Under the pieces are notes generated by a model that was not told the DNA's origin, did not search any database, and saw nothing but the letters and a program-made list of their open reading frames with translations. A DNA stretch of 31,023 nucleotides from Methanobacteriota archaeon. GTDB taxonomy: Archaea > Methanobacteriota > Methanobacteria > Methanobacteriales > Methanobacteriaceae. Shown in pieces: positions 8,375-15,554 of the stretch (its first letter is position 1; each line of letters begins with the position of its first letter). The stretch is taken from NCBI GenBank assembly GCA_023440975.1, contig JAEZRD010000042.1, positions 1 through 31,023 of the forward strand. Reading direction: 5' to 3'. A program made the position numbers and the translations under genes.

Positions 8375-8770
8375 TTATATAAATTTTTGATAAAATAAAC
8401 ATTTATTTAACCAACTACAATTATTACACACAATATCAATATCTTCTTTAGACTTAAAAGATTCATTAACTTTCTTAAATAACTCCTCAGCTAAAATTTC
8501 TTCATCAGAATAATTTATTTTCATTAAAACATTTTTATCCATTGTAATAATTTGATTATTACATACAATACTTTTACAAATTTTATCTTCAGTTAAATTT
8601 GGACATTTTTTACAAATATCATCAAAAGAATCACATAATAAAATTTTAGTAAAAGGTTTAGTTAAATCATCAATAATATTATCCATATTGTCTGTAAATT
8701 TCTCACTATAACCATAACCCTGATAACCTTGGATACAAAGTAAATGATGGCCACGTAAGGTGATTAACAT
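8375..8770 (-). CDS. DUF1284 family cysteine-rich protein
   Basis: 131 residues. The opening LRGHHLLCIQGYQGYGYS is the signature of the DUF1284 (COG3543) family of archaeal and bacterial proteins. Cysteines occur at residue 12 and then as CxxC-like groups (CKKC, CKSIVC, CNNCSWLNKC), which suggests a bound metal or iron-sulfur cluster; the function is not known. A weak ribosome site (AGGAAA) lies upstream. The start is only 10 nt after the stop of the 46-residue peptide gene, so the two should be co-transcribed, perhaps together with bioY further upstream. Confidence 0.8.
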   Translation of the reverse strand: MLITLRGHHLLCIQGYQGYGYSEKFTDNMDNIIDDLTKPFTKILLCDSFDDICKKCPNLTEDKICKSIVCNNQIITMDKNVLMKINYSDEEILAEELFKKVNESFKSKEDIDIVCNNCSWLNKCLFYQKFI

Positions 8771-8780
8771 AATAAGTTTC

Positions 8781-8921
8781 CTATAATTCTTGATACATTA
8801 ATAAATGTTCTAAGGGAATATTACATTTGCTTTTTTTCTTACAAGATTTTTTATTTTTATTTTGAGCATCATACTTTTTATCTGCTTCTTTAACCTTATT
8901 AAAAAACTCTAAAGCATCCAT
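8781..8921 (-). CDS. 46-residue Lys/Cys-rich peptide, unknown function
   Basis: The frame opens with ATG 9 nt after AAAAAGG, an acceptable ribosome site, and ends with TAG just before the DUF1284 gene. The peptide has an amphipathic N-terminal helix (MDALEFFNKVKEADKKYD), a very basic middle with two cysteines eight residues apart (KSCKKKSKC in its core), and a hydrophobic C-terminal end (PLEHLLMYQEL). No family recognised. Its tight position between bioY (43 nt after that stop) and DUF1284 (10 nt before it) makes a real co-transcribed gene likely. The paired cysteines next to a cysteine-rich neighbour hint at shared metal chemistry, which is inference. Confidence 0.65.
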   Translation of the reverse strand: MDALEFFNKVKEADKKYDAQNKNKKSCKKKSKCNIPLEHLLMYQEL

Positions 8922-8964
8922 ATTCACAAACCTTTTTAAAAAAAAAATAATTAATAATAAAAAT

Positions 8965-9576
8965 CTAAGTTTTAGGTAAAAATACTTTTGATACTAAACC
9001 TGCACTTACAATTTTTACTATATCCCCAACAATAAATGGGGCAAGACCCATAATAATTAATTCAACTGGTCCAATTACAGTACCTTGAACAAAATATGTC
9101 CAAGCAGCTAATCCTGCAAGTCCTGGAATGTAAATTAATACAAAATTTGCTATTGCAACAACAGCAGTCATTCTAGTAAAGTTTCTTGCTTTAGCATATC
9201 TTTCAGATATTAATCCAACAAAGTATGCTGCAAGTAAAAATCCTACAAAATACCCACCTGTTGCACCTAAAATTACACCAATTCCTCCAGTTGCACCAGC
9301 AAACCATGGAATTATACTTGCACCAATTGCAATATAAAATACTTGACTTAATACTCCATATTTTTTACCAAGGAATAAACCTGCAATAAGAACTGCAAAA
9401 GTTTGACCAGTAATTGGAACTGGAGTAAATGGTAAAGGAATAATTATCTGTGCCATAATACCTGTAAAACAAGCCATTAAAAATGCCATAATAACTTTTG
9501 TAACAGTACTAGAATCTTGCATTTTATTAAAAATATTTTCTCTTCTTTGATAATAAGAATAAGTGTTCATATTCAT
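8965..9576 (-). CDS. bioY: BioY biotin transporter (ECF S component)
   Basis: 203 residues with about six membrane helices. BioY is the substrate-binding S component of energy-coupling-factor biotin transporters. Family hallmarks are the PFTPVPITGQTFAVLIAGLFLG segment near residues 47-70, LSQVFYIAIGASIIPWF, and GATGGYFVGF near residues 105-115. No EcfA/EcfT partner genes are in the window, so it must work alone or share an energising module encoded elsewhere. A clear GGAGA ribosome site lies 7 nt before the ATG. A candidate operator overlaps its probable promoter, consistent with biotin-dependent control. Confidence 0.93.
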   Translation of the reverse strand: MNMNTYSYYQRRENIFNKMQDSSTVTKVIMAFLMACFTGIMAQIIIPLPFTPVPITGQTFAVLIAGLFLGKKYGVLSQVFYIAIGASIIPWFAGATGGIGVILGATGGYFVGFLLAAYFVGLISERYAKARNFTRMTAVVAIANFVLIYIPGLAGLAAWTYFVQGTVIGPVELIIMGLAPFIVGDIVKIVSAGLVSKVFLPKT

Positions 9577-9609
9577 TTAATTTCTCCTTATCAGTTATTA
9601 AATAAAAAA

Positions 9610-9661
9610 GTTAAAACTAATTTATTCCCTAATTTAGTTTTAACTCTTTTTTAGTATAAAC
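9610..9661 (-). promoter_or_regulatory. bioY promoter with candidate operator (inverted repeat)
   Basis: GTTAAAACTAA (9610-9620) and TTAGTTTTAAC (9634-9644) form a perfect 11-bp inverted repeat with a 13-nt spacer. On the - strand a TATA-like TTTATACT (9653-9660) lies just upstream, placing the expected transcription start near 9630, inside the repeat. That geometry fits a repressor operator. The half-sites begin with GTTAA, like biotin repressor (BirA) sites, but they do not match the bacterial consensus exactly. The repeat could also act as an RNA hairpin in the leader. Confidence 0.5.
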
Positions 9662-9800
9662 TCATTTTAAAATAAGTTATACCAATATAATAATTATCTA
9701 AACTTTTATAAAAAATTTTCTATACTGAATAAAAATTATTTTATTTTAAATAATGTTTTATTTAATTTAAAAGAAATTATATTAAAATATTACTTTAGAT

Positions 9801-10796
9801 TTAATTTTGGTGTTTAGCCGTATCATAAATCTCTTTTATGGTATCCATATCTACACTAGTATAAATTTGTGTTGTGGATAAGCTTGAATGTCCAAGTAAT
9901 TGTTGAATAACTCTAATATCCACACCATTTTTTAATAAGTGAGTTGCAAAAGAATGTCTAAGAATATGAGGAGTTACTCGTTTAGTTATTCCTGCTTTTT
10001 CAGCATATTTTTTAATCATACGTTGAATATATCTTGGACTAATAGTGTTACCTGATCGATTCAAAAACAGGTAATCTGAGCTAGAATTTTCAACATTCAT
10101 ATATTGTAAAATTAATTTTTTAGTATCCTCATCAAATAATACTATACGATCTTTATCTCCTTTTCCCCGTATTCTTATAGTTCTCTCTTCAAAGTCAATA
10201 TCTTTTTTAATAAGATTAACTAATTCGGAAATACGTAAACCAGAAGAATAAAGTAAAGCTAAAATAACTTTATCTCTTAACATAGTTTTTTGTTTTTTTT
10301 CAGAATCTATGTTAGGATCCCATTCTACAGCATTAATAAGATTCTCTACTTCAGTTTCATTTAATGATTTAGGTAATGATTTTGTACGTTTTGGTGGTTT
10401 AACTTCATCTAAAAAGTATAGTTTGTTAAATTCAAGGAATTTTTTACATACTACAGTTACTAAGTAAATATAATTCTGAGTAACTTGTTTGTCACGTTTT
10501 AAATGTTGTATATATCTTTTAAAGCTTCTTAAAAATCTTTTATCATCAAATAAATCATCTTGTTCTCTTAAGTATAATATGAAGTTTTTAATTATTGAGG
10601 AATAAGTTTTAATAGTGTTTCTAGAGTAGTTTCTTATTTCTAATTCTATTAAGTAATCTTCAAACATTGATTGAAAATCGAAAATATCCATAATACTTTT
10701 CATATTTCCATTTTCATCATATGTGGGTAATTTTATTGGAGATTTGGGAACTTCTTGGTTGAATTGATTTAGTTCATTTGAATTTGTAATTGGCAT
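9801..10796 (-). CDS. xerA: Tyrosine recombinase, XerA-type
   Basis: 331 residues from the second ATG (10796), which lies 9 nt after AAAGGGA; an ATG three codons earlier almost touches that site and is less likely. The N-terminal ~120 residues are a core-binding SAM-like domain (EIRNYSRNTIKTYSSIIKNF). The catalytic domain has the full set of residues: Arg in SSGLRISELVNL, Lys after RGKGDKDR, His-x-x-Arg in HILRHSFATHLL, His in LLGHSSLSTTQIYTSVDM, and the Tyr nucleophile there. A lone copy in a housekeeping neighbourhood, without phage or plasmid genes, fits the chromosome-dimer-resolving archaeal XerA rather than an element integrase. No dif-like site was identified in the window. Confidence 0.85.
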   Translation of the reverse strand: MPITNSNELNQFNQEVPKSPIKLPTYDENGNMKSIMDIFDFQSMFEDYLIELEIRNYSRNTIKTYSSIIKNFILYLREQDDLFDDKRFLRSFKRYIQHLKRDKQVTQNYIYLVTVVCKKFLEFNKLYFLDEVKPPKRTKSLPKSLNETEVENLINAVEWDPNIDSEKKQKTMLRDKVILALLYSSGLRISELVNLIKKDIDFEERTIRIRGKGDKDRIVLFDEDTKKLILQYMNVENSSSDYLFLNRSGNTISPRYIQRMIKKYAEKAGITKRVTPHILRHSFATHLLKNGVDIRVIQQLLGHSSLSTTQIYTSVDMDTIKEIYDTAKHQN

Positions 10797-10928
10797 AAAT
10801 ATCATTCCCTTTAATATATTATGTTCGTTATATTTGTGTTAATGATTTAAAAATTTTTCTAGAAAAAAAGTATATTTGTAAAAAAAATTATAAAAAAAGA
10901 AAAAAAATAAAGAATTTATACTGTAAAT

Positions 10929-12191
10929 CTAATCTACAGTTATAATTCTTAAGTTATCTGGTCTTTTAACCATATGGCTAGATTTAAATGCAACTAAATT
11001 TTTAATGCCCTTAGATGCTGAAACATCAGCTAATCTTTGTGAAATTACTCCATCAAAAATAACTGTGTGAGCTTCAGGATTGTTTTGTTTAAGTTCATCA
11101 TATAGATTTTCAACACTAACTTCTTTTAAAATATTTAATGAATCATCTAATATTTCACTATTTCCAGTTCCTGATAATTTTCCAAGCATATTTTTCATAG
11201 AACTTATTTCACTGTTATGTTTCTTTTCAGGTCTATTGTTGCGTTTATTATTATATCTATTATTACCATTATTATTTCTGCGGTTTGGTTTGTTATTGTA
11301 ATTGTTGTGGTTAGAATGATTATTATATCTATTATTTTTAGATTTATTATCTTCTAAAGATATGTTGTTTATAACTTGTTCTAAAGGTGCTTTATCACGT
11401 AATGCAACCATTACCTCATCTTTTTCAAGATCTTCTACTTCTTTACCTTTAGGAGCACGAGTTACATAATCAACATCTCCTACTTGTATAAGTTCTTTTA
11501 ATATGAGTTCTCCACCACGATCACCATCAACAAATGCAGTAACAGTTCTGTGCTTAGTTAATTCTGCAACACCTGCAGGAATGTTAACTCCTTCAACTGC
11601 AACAGTATTTCTAATACCATATTTTAATAAGTTTAAAACATCTGATCTTCCTTCTACCACAATAATTGCATCAGAAGTATGGACACTAGGTCCAGCAGGG
11701 AGTTTTTCTTCACCATATTCTGAAATTTCATGAATTCTCATTGATTCTCTAATTTCTTCAATCATTTTCATACTTTCAGGTGAGACAGTTTCCATCATGG
11801 TTGTATAAATCTCTTTTGCACGATTTACTACTTGTTCACGTTTAACTGCTCTCACATCTTCAACTTTAAGAACATGTATTTCTGCTTCACAAGGACCAAC
11901 TCTATTAATTGTTTCTAAAGATGCAGCTAATATGGCGGTTTCAATTCTATCTAAACTAGATGGAATAACAATTTCTCCTTTTGCTCTACCTCCATTAGAA
12001 TGGATAATAACTTGGATTCTTCCAATTCTTCCTGTTCTTTGAAGTTCTCTTAAATCCAAATCATTACTTAAAAGCCCTTCTGTTTGTCCGAATACTGCTC
12101 CAACCACATCAGGTTTTTCCACAATACCGTTTGCATTAATTTGCGCATGAATAAGATATTTAGTTGTTGTTAATTCTTCTCCTTTACCCAT
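10929..12191 (-). CDS. dnaG: Archaeal DnaG (TOPRIM protein, exosome-associated)
   Basis: 420 residues. Archaeal DnaG resembles bacterial primase by its TOPRIM domain but is known mainly as a poly(A)-binding component of the archaeal exosome. The N-terminal domain (residues 1-165) includes GQTEGLLSNDLDLRELQRTGRIGRIQV. TOPRIM follows: VVEGRSDVLNLL with its Glu near residue 180 and AFVDGDRGG with the acidic pair near residue 222. Residues about 284-322 are an Asn/Arg-rich low-complexity linker, longer and purer than I would expect. A conserved C-terminal domain follows. GAAGGAGGCTTAAG precedes the ATG, a strong ribosome site. The large upstream gap holds its promoter. Confidence 0.95.
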   Translation of the reverse strand: MGKGEELTTTKYLIHAQINANGIVEKPDVVGAVFGQTEGLLSNDLDLRELQRTGRIGRIQVIIHSNGGRAKGEIVIPSSLDRIETAILAASLETINRVGPCEAEIHVLKVEDVRAVKREQVVNRAKEIYTTMMETVSPESMKMIEEIRESMRIHEISEYGEEKLPAGPSVHTSDAIIVVEGRSDVLNLLKYGIRNTVAVEGVNIPAGVAELTKHRTVTAFVDGDRGGELILKELIQVGDVDYVTRAPKGKEVEDLEKDEVMVALRDKAPLEQVINNISLEDNKSKNNRYNNHSNHNNYNNKPNRRNNNGNNRYNNKRNNRPEKKHNSEISSMKNMLGKLSGTGNSEILDDSLNILKEVSVENLYDELKQNNPEAHTVIFDGVISQRLADVSASKGIKNLVAFKSSHMVKRPDNLRIITVD

Positions 12192-13041
12192 CTTAAGCCT
12201 CCTTCTATAAGCTTAGATACTTTTAGAGATAATTTATAATCTGTGATAAATTTACACAGATAACAATTAAATTTTTAATTGTTAAATTATGCTTTGTAAA
12301 TTGAATTTGATAATAATTTTAGTTATGTAAACTAAATCTAAGTTTATCATTAGACAATGATACATTCACATATACAGAAAAAATAGAATTTACATCCTTA
12401 AAATAAGATGAGTGAATAAGGTTTTTTTATCTAAATTTAAAAAATAACTTCAATTTTTATATTTAAGATAAAGATTTTTTTTTAAATATTTGTCAGTAAA
12501 CTATTATTGTTTTTTCTCATTTTTTGATAATAATTATATGATTATTTTAGTATTACTCGCCTATTTTTTAATATTATTTATTTTTTACTTAAATTGTTTT
12601 ATCTTTTATTGGCACACTATTCATTATGAAATTTTAGCATACCTAAACTATTAAAAAATATCTAAAATAAACTGATTTTTAATATAATAGATTTTACTTA
12701 TTTTATACTTGTCAAATCCCTTAATTTATGCTCCTGTCTTTAATTTAAGTCTCTTTAATAATTTTGTAATTGTTAATAATTGTAAATTTGTAAACTCAAT
12801 TTTTGAGTATAATATGATTAATAGTATCTAGTTTAAATTCTGTATAAACCTATATATAAAATTATATTATTTCATTAATTTTCATATTTAACAAACAAAA
12901 GTTACTTTATTAAAAAAAATTATATACTTTTAAATTAAACAATAAAATATTAAAAAAACTAATTTTTTAAAAATTTATAAAAAATATTTAAATTAAAATT
13001 TTTTTTTAATTTAATCTTTTCAAAAAGTTGAGGTGTAAATA
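12192..13041. other. 850-bp gene-free AT-rich gap with several palindromes
   Basis: No convincing protein or RNA gene. The dnaG promoter lies at the left end: TATA-like ATTATAAATT read on - at 12231-12240. Next to it are inverted repeats: ATCTGTG/CACAGAT (12239-12261, 9-nt spacer), TAACAATTAAA/TTTAATTGTTA (12261-12284, 2-nt spacer) and TATCATT/AATGATA (12345-12362, 4-nt loop). Another, ACTCAA/TTGAGT, is at 12794-12808. The remainder is A/T-only runs with no GC-rich island of the kind a structured RNA would show in this genome. The right end carries the promoter of the RraA-like gene. Origin function cannot be shown: no cdc6 or G-rich repeats are visible. Confidence 0.6.
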
Positions 13042-13824
13042 GTGACAAATGGAAAATTATCAGCAAAAACATTTATTAAAGATTTCACAAAAAAATCACA
13101 AAACATTGCTGATTTAGATTTAAGTAAAATAGATTTAAATGATTCAAAATTAAATGATAAAACTTTCGATATTGAAAATTTAACACTAGATAAATCTGAA
13201 TCTAATATTCAAGAATATAATGAATTAAAAATTATATTAGAAACAGCTTCAGCCTGCCAAATATCTGATGCAGTTAGATCAGTAACTGATGAATCTGGAG
13301 TTATTCAAGGTCTAAAATCTATTAATAATCAAAAAGCTTATGGTAGAATTGTCACTTCAAAGGCATCATCAAAAGATTGGGGAAATTCTCTTTTAGCAAT
13401 AGATACTGCTAAAGAAGGAGAAATATTATTTTTATACACAACTGGCGAACCGGCAGCAGTTTGGGGAGAATTAGCTTCCACATGTGCTAAAGAAAAAGGA
13501 ATTGTTGGTGCAGTTATATATGGAGCAACTAGAGATATAGATGTTTTATTGCATTTAGATTTTCCAGTATTTGCTTTAGAAACATTACCAAATGCAGGGA
13601 ATCCCTCAGGTATTGGGGAAATTAACACGGATTTAAGAATTGGTAACTACTTAATTAGCCCTGGAGACTTCATATTTGCTGATGAAAGTGGTGTAGTAGT
13701 AATTCAACAATCAATTTTCTCAGATGTAATTTTAGAAACATTAAAAATAAAAATTAAAGAATTTAAAATAATAAAACAACTTAAAAATGGAAAATCCCTG
13801 TCTGAAATAGTTGGACTTAAATAA
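13042..13824 (+). CDS. RraA-like family protein (class II aldolase-type fold)
   Basis: 260 residues, starting on GTG six nt after GAGGTG; no in-frame ATG competes. Residues from about 60 to 220 match the RraA / HMG-aldolase-like superfamily: SACQISDAVR, the GAVIYGATRDIDVL segment holding the conserved Arg-Asp, FPVFAL, and PGDFIFADESGVVVI near the end. Members are either trimeric RNase E inhibitors in bacteria or metal-dependent 4-hydroxy-4-methyl-2-oxoglutarate/oxaloacetate aldolases. Archaea of this group lack RNase E, so an enzymatic or other role is more likely; the substrate is unknown. Residues 1-55 are a polar extension outside the domain. The UPF0104 gene follows after 44 nt and may share its transcript. 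Confidence 0.8.
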   Translation: MTNGKLSAKTFIKDFTKKSQNIADLDLSKIDLNDSKLNDKTFDIENLTLDKSESNIQEYNELKIILETASACQISDAVRSVTDESGVIQGLKSINNQKAYGRIVTSKASSKDWGNSLLAIDTAKEGEILFLYTTGEPAAVWGELASTCAKEKGIVGAVIYGATRDIDVLLHLDFPVFALETLPNAGNPSGIGEINTDLRIGNYLISPGDFIFADESGVVVIQQSIFSDVILETLKIKIKEFKIIKQLKNGKSLSEIVGLK

Positions 13825-13868
13825 AAATTTTAACTTCAATTAACAATATCAAAATATGAGGTTGTATG

Positions 13869-14978
13869 ATGGCTGAATCTAACCGCACTGACTTACAAAC
13901 AGTCTATTCTTTTATTTTGGATAATAAATATGCTATTTTGATTAGTTTCATAATAGTTTTTCTATTAATCTTTGCAATGGTGGCATTATCAGGATTAAAT
14001 TCAATTATTAATAATTTAGGACGTACTAACCTCCTTATTTTTGCTTTTACATTTGTTATTCAAATAGTAGTAATATTATTGTGGGCTTACAGATGGAAAC
14101 TAATTTTATATAATATGCATGATACACCTAGTTTCTCGAATGTCGTAGCTATTTTATTAACAAGTATATTTGGAAATAATATTACTCCTGGAGCTATCGG
14201 AGGAGAACCATTAAGAGCTTATATTTTAAGAGAGTATAACGGCACTCCTTTTGAAGTTGGTTTTGCATCTACAATGGCAGATAGAGTATTTGAAATGTTT
14301 CCTTTTATAATTATAAGCTTGTTAGCTATAATTAGTATTATTACTTGGAATTTAAGTTTAATGTATAAAATTGTATTATTATTCTTAATTTTTGCAGTTT
14401 TTGCATTATTTTTAATAGTAATTTATACAGGTTTTAATAAGGCATGGTCTATAAATTTAGCTACTAAAATTATAGATTTTTTCTTTCCATATGTAGAAAA
14501 AATTTCTAAGAAGACTTATGATTATGATCATATTATAAATCTTGCTTATGGGTACATTGATAACTTTAATCATAGTTTCAGGATGATGGTAGAAAATAGA
14601 AGTTTATTTATCAAGGGAATATTTTTAGCAATGGTTTGTTGGGCTTTAGATTTATCAAGTTCATATTTAGCATTTATTGCTATAGGAATTCATCCACCTA
14701 TAGCACCTTTCATAACAGTTTACACTATAGCAATACTTTTATCATTCTTACCAACATTACCAGGTTCATTAGGAATTACAGAAATTATCATGATATTATT
14801 ATTTGTTCCAGTTGGAATATTTGCAGATCAAGTATTGGCCGCAGCAGCTCTTGAAAGAGTAGCACATTATGTTTTCCCTACGGTTTTAGGTATTTTAGCA
14901 AGTTTATACTATTTTAAAAATTTTTCTAAAAAACGTTTAGAGAAAAAACAAGTAGAAATGTTAAGTAATGAGGAGTAA
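13869..14978 (+). CDS. UPF0104 / LPG-synthase-TM family integral membrane protein
   Basis: 369 residues from the second of two adjacent ATGs; GAGGT lies 5 nt before it, whereas the first ATG is only 2 nt away. About eight membrane helices. Family marks are NNITPGAIGGEPLRAYIL near residue 100, STMADRVFEMFPF, and FLPTLPGSLGITEIIMIL near residue 300. Relatives include the membrane part of bacterial lysylphosphatidylglycerol synthases and archaeal proteins thought to move or glycosylate lipid-linked precursors. No soluble transferase domain is attached here, so a flippase-like role is an inference. It follows the RraA-like gene closely and is followed by terminator-like hairpins. Confidence 0.85.
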   Translation: MAESNRTDLQTVYSFILDNKYAILISFIIVFLLIFAMVALSGLNSIINNLGRTNLLIFAFTFVIQIVVILLWAYRWKLILYNMHDTPSFSNVVAILLTSIFGNNITPGAIGGEPLRAYILREYNGTPFEVGFASTMADRVFEMFPFIIISLLAIISIITWNLSLMYKIVLLFLIFAVFALFLIVIYTGFNKAWSINLATKIIDFFFPYVEKISKKTYDYDHIINLAYGYIDNFNHSFRMMVENRSLFIKGIFLAMVCWALDLSSSYLAFIAIGIHPPIAPFITVYTIAILLSFLPTLPGSLGITEIIMILLFVPVGIFADQVLAAAALERVAHYVFPTVLGILASLYYFKNFSKKRLEKKQVEMLSNEE

Positions 14979-15073
14979 TTTCTTAACTCTTTTAGATTTT
15001 TGCTCTTATATTTGCTGATTAAACTGTACGATACTCAAAGATTTATTAGTATAATTCATATTCCTGATATATT

Positions 15074-15106
15074 TTACTATTTTTTTCTATTTAAATTAAA
15101 TAGTAA
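15074..15106 (+). repeat. Inverted repeat downstream of the UPF0104 gene
   Basis: TTACTATTT (15074-15082) and AAATAGTAA (15098-15106), perfect 9-bp arms with a 15-nt A/T spacer, about 100 nt after the UPF0104 stop. It directly abuts the palindrome at 15107. Terminator or upstream element of the gar1-tfb operon. Confidence 0.45.
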
Positions 15107-15127
15107 CTTATTTAAATAAGGTTTTTT
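15107..15127 (+). terminator. Palindrome CTTATTTAAATAAG plus T-run
   Basis: A perfect 14-bp palindrome (possible stem CTTAT/ATAAG with a 4-nt loop) followed by G and six T. It sits between the UPF0104 gene and the gar1 promoter, a sensible place for termination. It could equally be a protein-binding site for the gar1 promoter. Confidence 0.45.
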
Positions 15128-15137
15128 GGTTATATAT

Positions 15138-15170
15138 AATATTATCGTAAACTTTATATATGATAATATT
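15138..15170 (+). promoter_or_regulatory. gar1-tfb promoter with TATA box bracketed by an inverted repeat
   Basis: AATATTATC (15138-15146) and GATAATATT (15162-15170) are perfect 9-bp arms that enclose ACTTTATATAT, the best TATA box, at about 15151-15161. Transcription would begin near 15185, leaving a leader of about 30 nt before the gar1 ATG. The arrangement suggests a dimeric regulator competing with TBP/TFB binding. Since the operon encodes TFB itself, autoregulation is conceivable but unproven. Confidence 0.45.
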
Positions 15171-15213
15171 CAATTATATTATATACATACTATATCTATT
15201 ATGGCTGATTTTT

Positions 15214-15534
15214 ATGAAAGTTTTGGGAAATATATTACATGTCGCTAACTCTGGTAAATTAATAGCAATTGCTAATACTACACCACCTTCAGGGGCATAT
15301 GTATTTACCAAGGATAACAAGAAGATAGGCAGAGTAAATGATGTATTTGGGCCTGTAAAATCCCCATATGTGTCTATAAAATTATTCCGTTCAGCTAATA
15401 AAGAAGAATTACAGAATCGAACTGGTGAAAAATTGTATGTATCATCCAACAAAAATAAACGGGGGAAAGTAGCACGAAAAAAGAAATGGAAGAGATGGAA
15501 CAAAAATACAACAAAAAAGGTAAAAAACCAGTAA
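15214..15534 (+). CDS. gar1: H/ACA RNA-protein component Gar1
   Basis: 106 residues from the ATG at 15214. Gar1 is the small beta-barrel partner of Cbf5 in H/ACA ribonucleoproteins, which guide rRNA pseudouridylation. The core reads MKVLGNILHVANSGKLIA, then GAYVFTKDNKKIGRVNDVFGPVKSPYVSIKL, the canonical Gar1 signature, and ends in a Lys/Arg-rich RNA-binding tail. The frame is open upstream to an ATG at 15160, but that lies at the edge of the TATA box and would add a non-homologous hydrophobic stretch. Only a weak ribosome site (GGCTGAT) precedes 15214. gar1 directly before tfb is a conserved archaeal order. Confidence 0.92.
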   Translation: MKVLGNILHVANSGKLIAIANTTPPSGAYVFTKDNKKIGRVNDVFGPVKSPYVSIKLFRSANKEELQNRTGEKLYVSSNKNKRGKVARKKKWKRWNKNTTKKVKNQ

Positions 15535-15554
15535 CCGTCTCTGAAAAACAAAGA

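Noticed and set aside
9801..10796. Tyrosine recombinase as a sign of an integrated element
   Set aside because: No phage, plasmid or cargo genes, no flanking direct repeats seen, and the adjacent tRNA-Gln is intact and over 1.5 kb away; a housekeeping XerA is simpler.
12655..12735. Short - strand frame with AGGAG and an ATT start in the gap
   Set aside because: Only about 24 codons, no family, and chance is likely in this composition.
12192..13041. Replication origin in the 850-bp gap
   Set aside because: No cdc6/orc1 gene beside it and no G-rich origin boxes; palindromes alone do not suffice in such AT-rich DNA.
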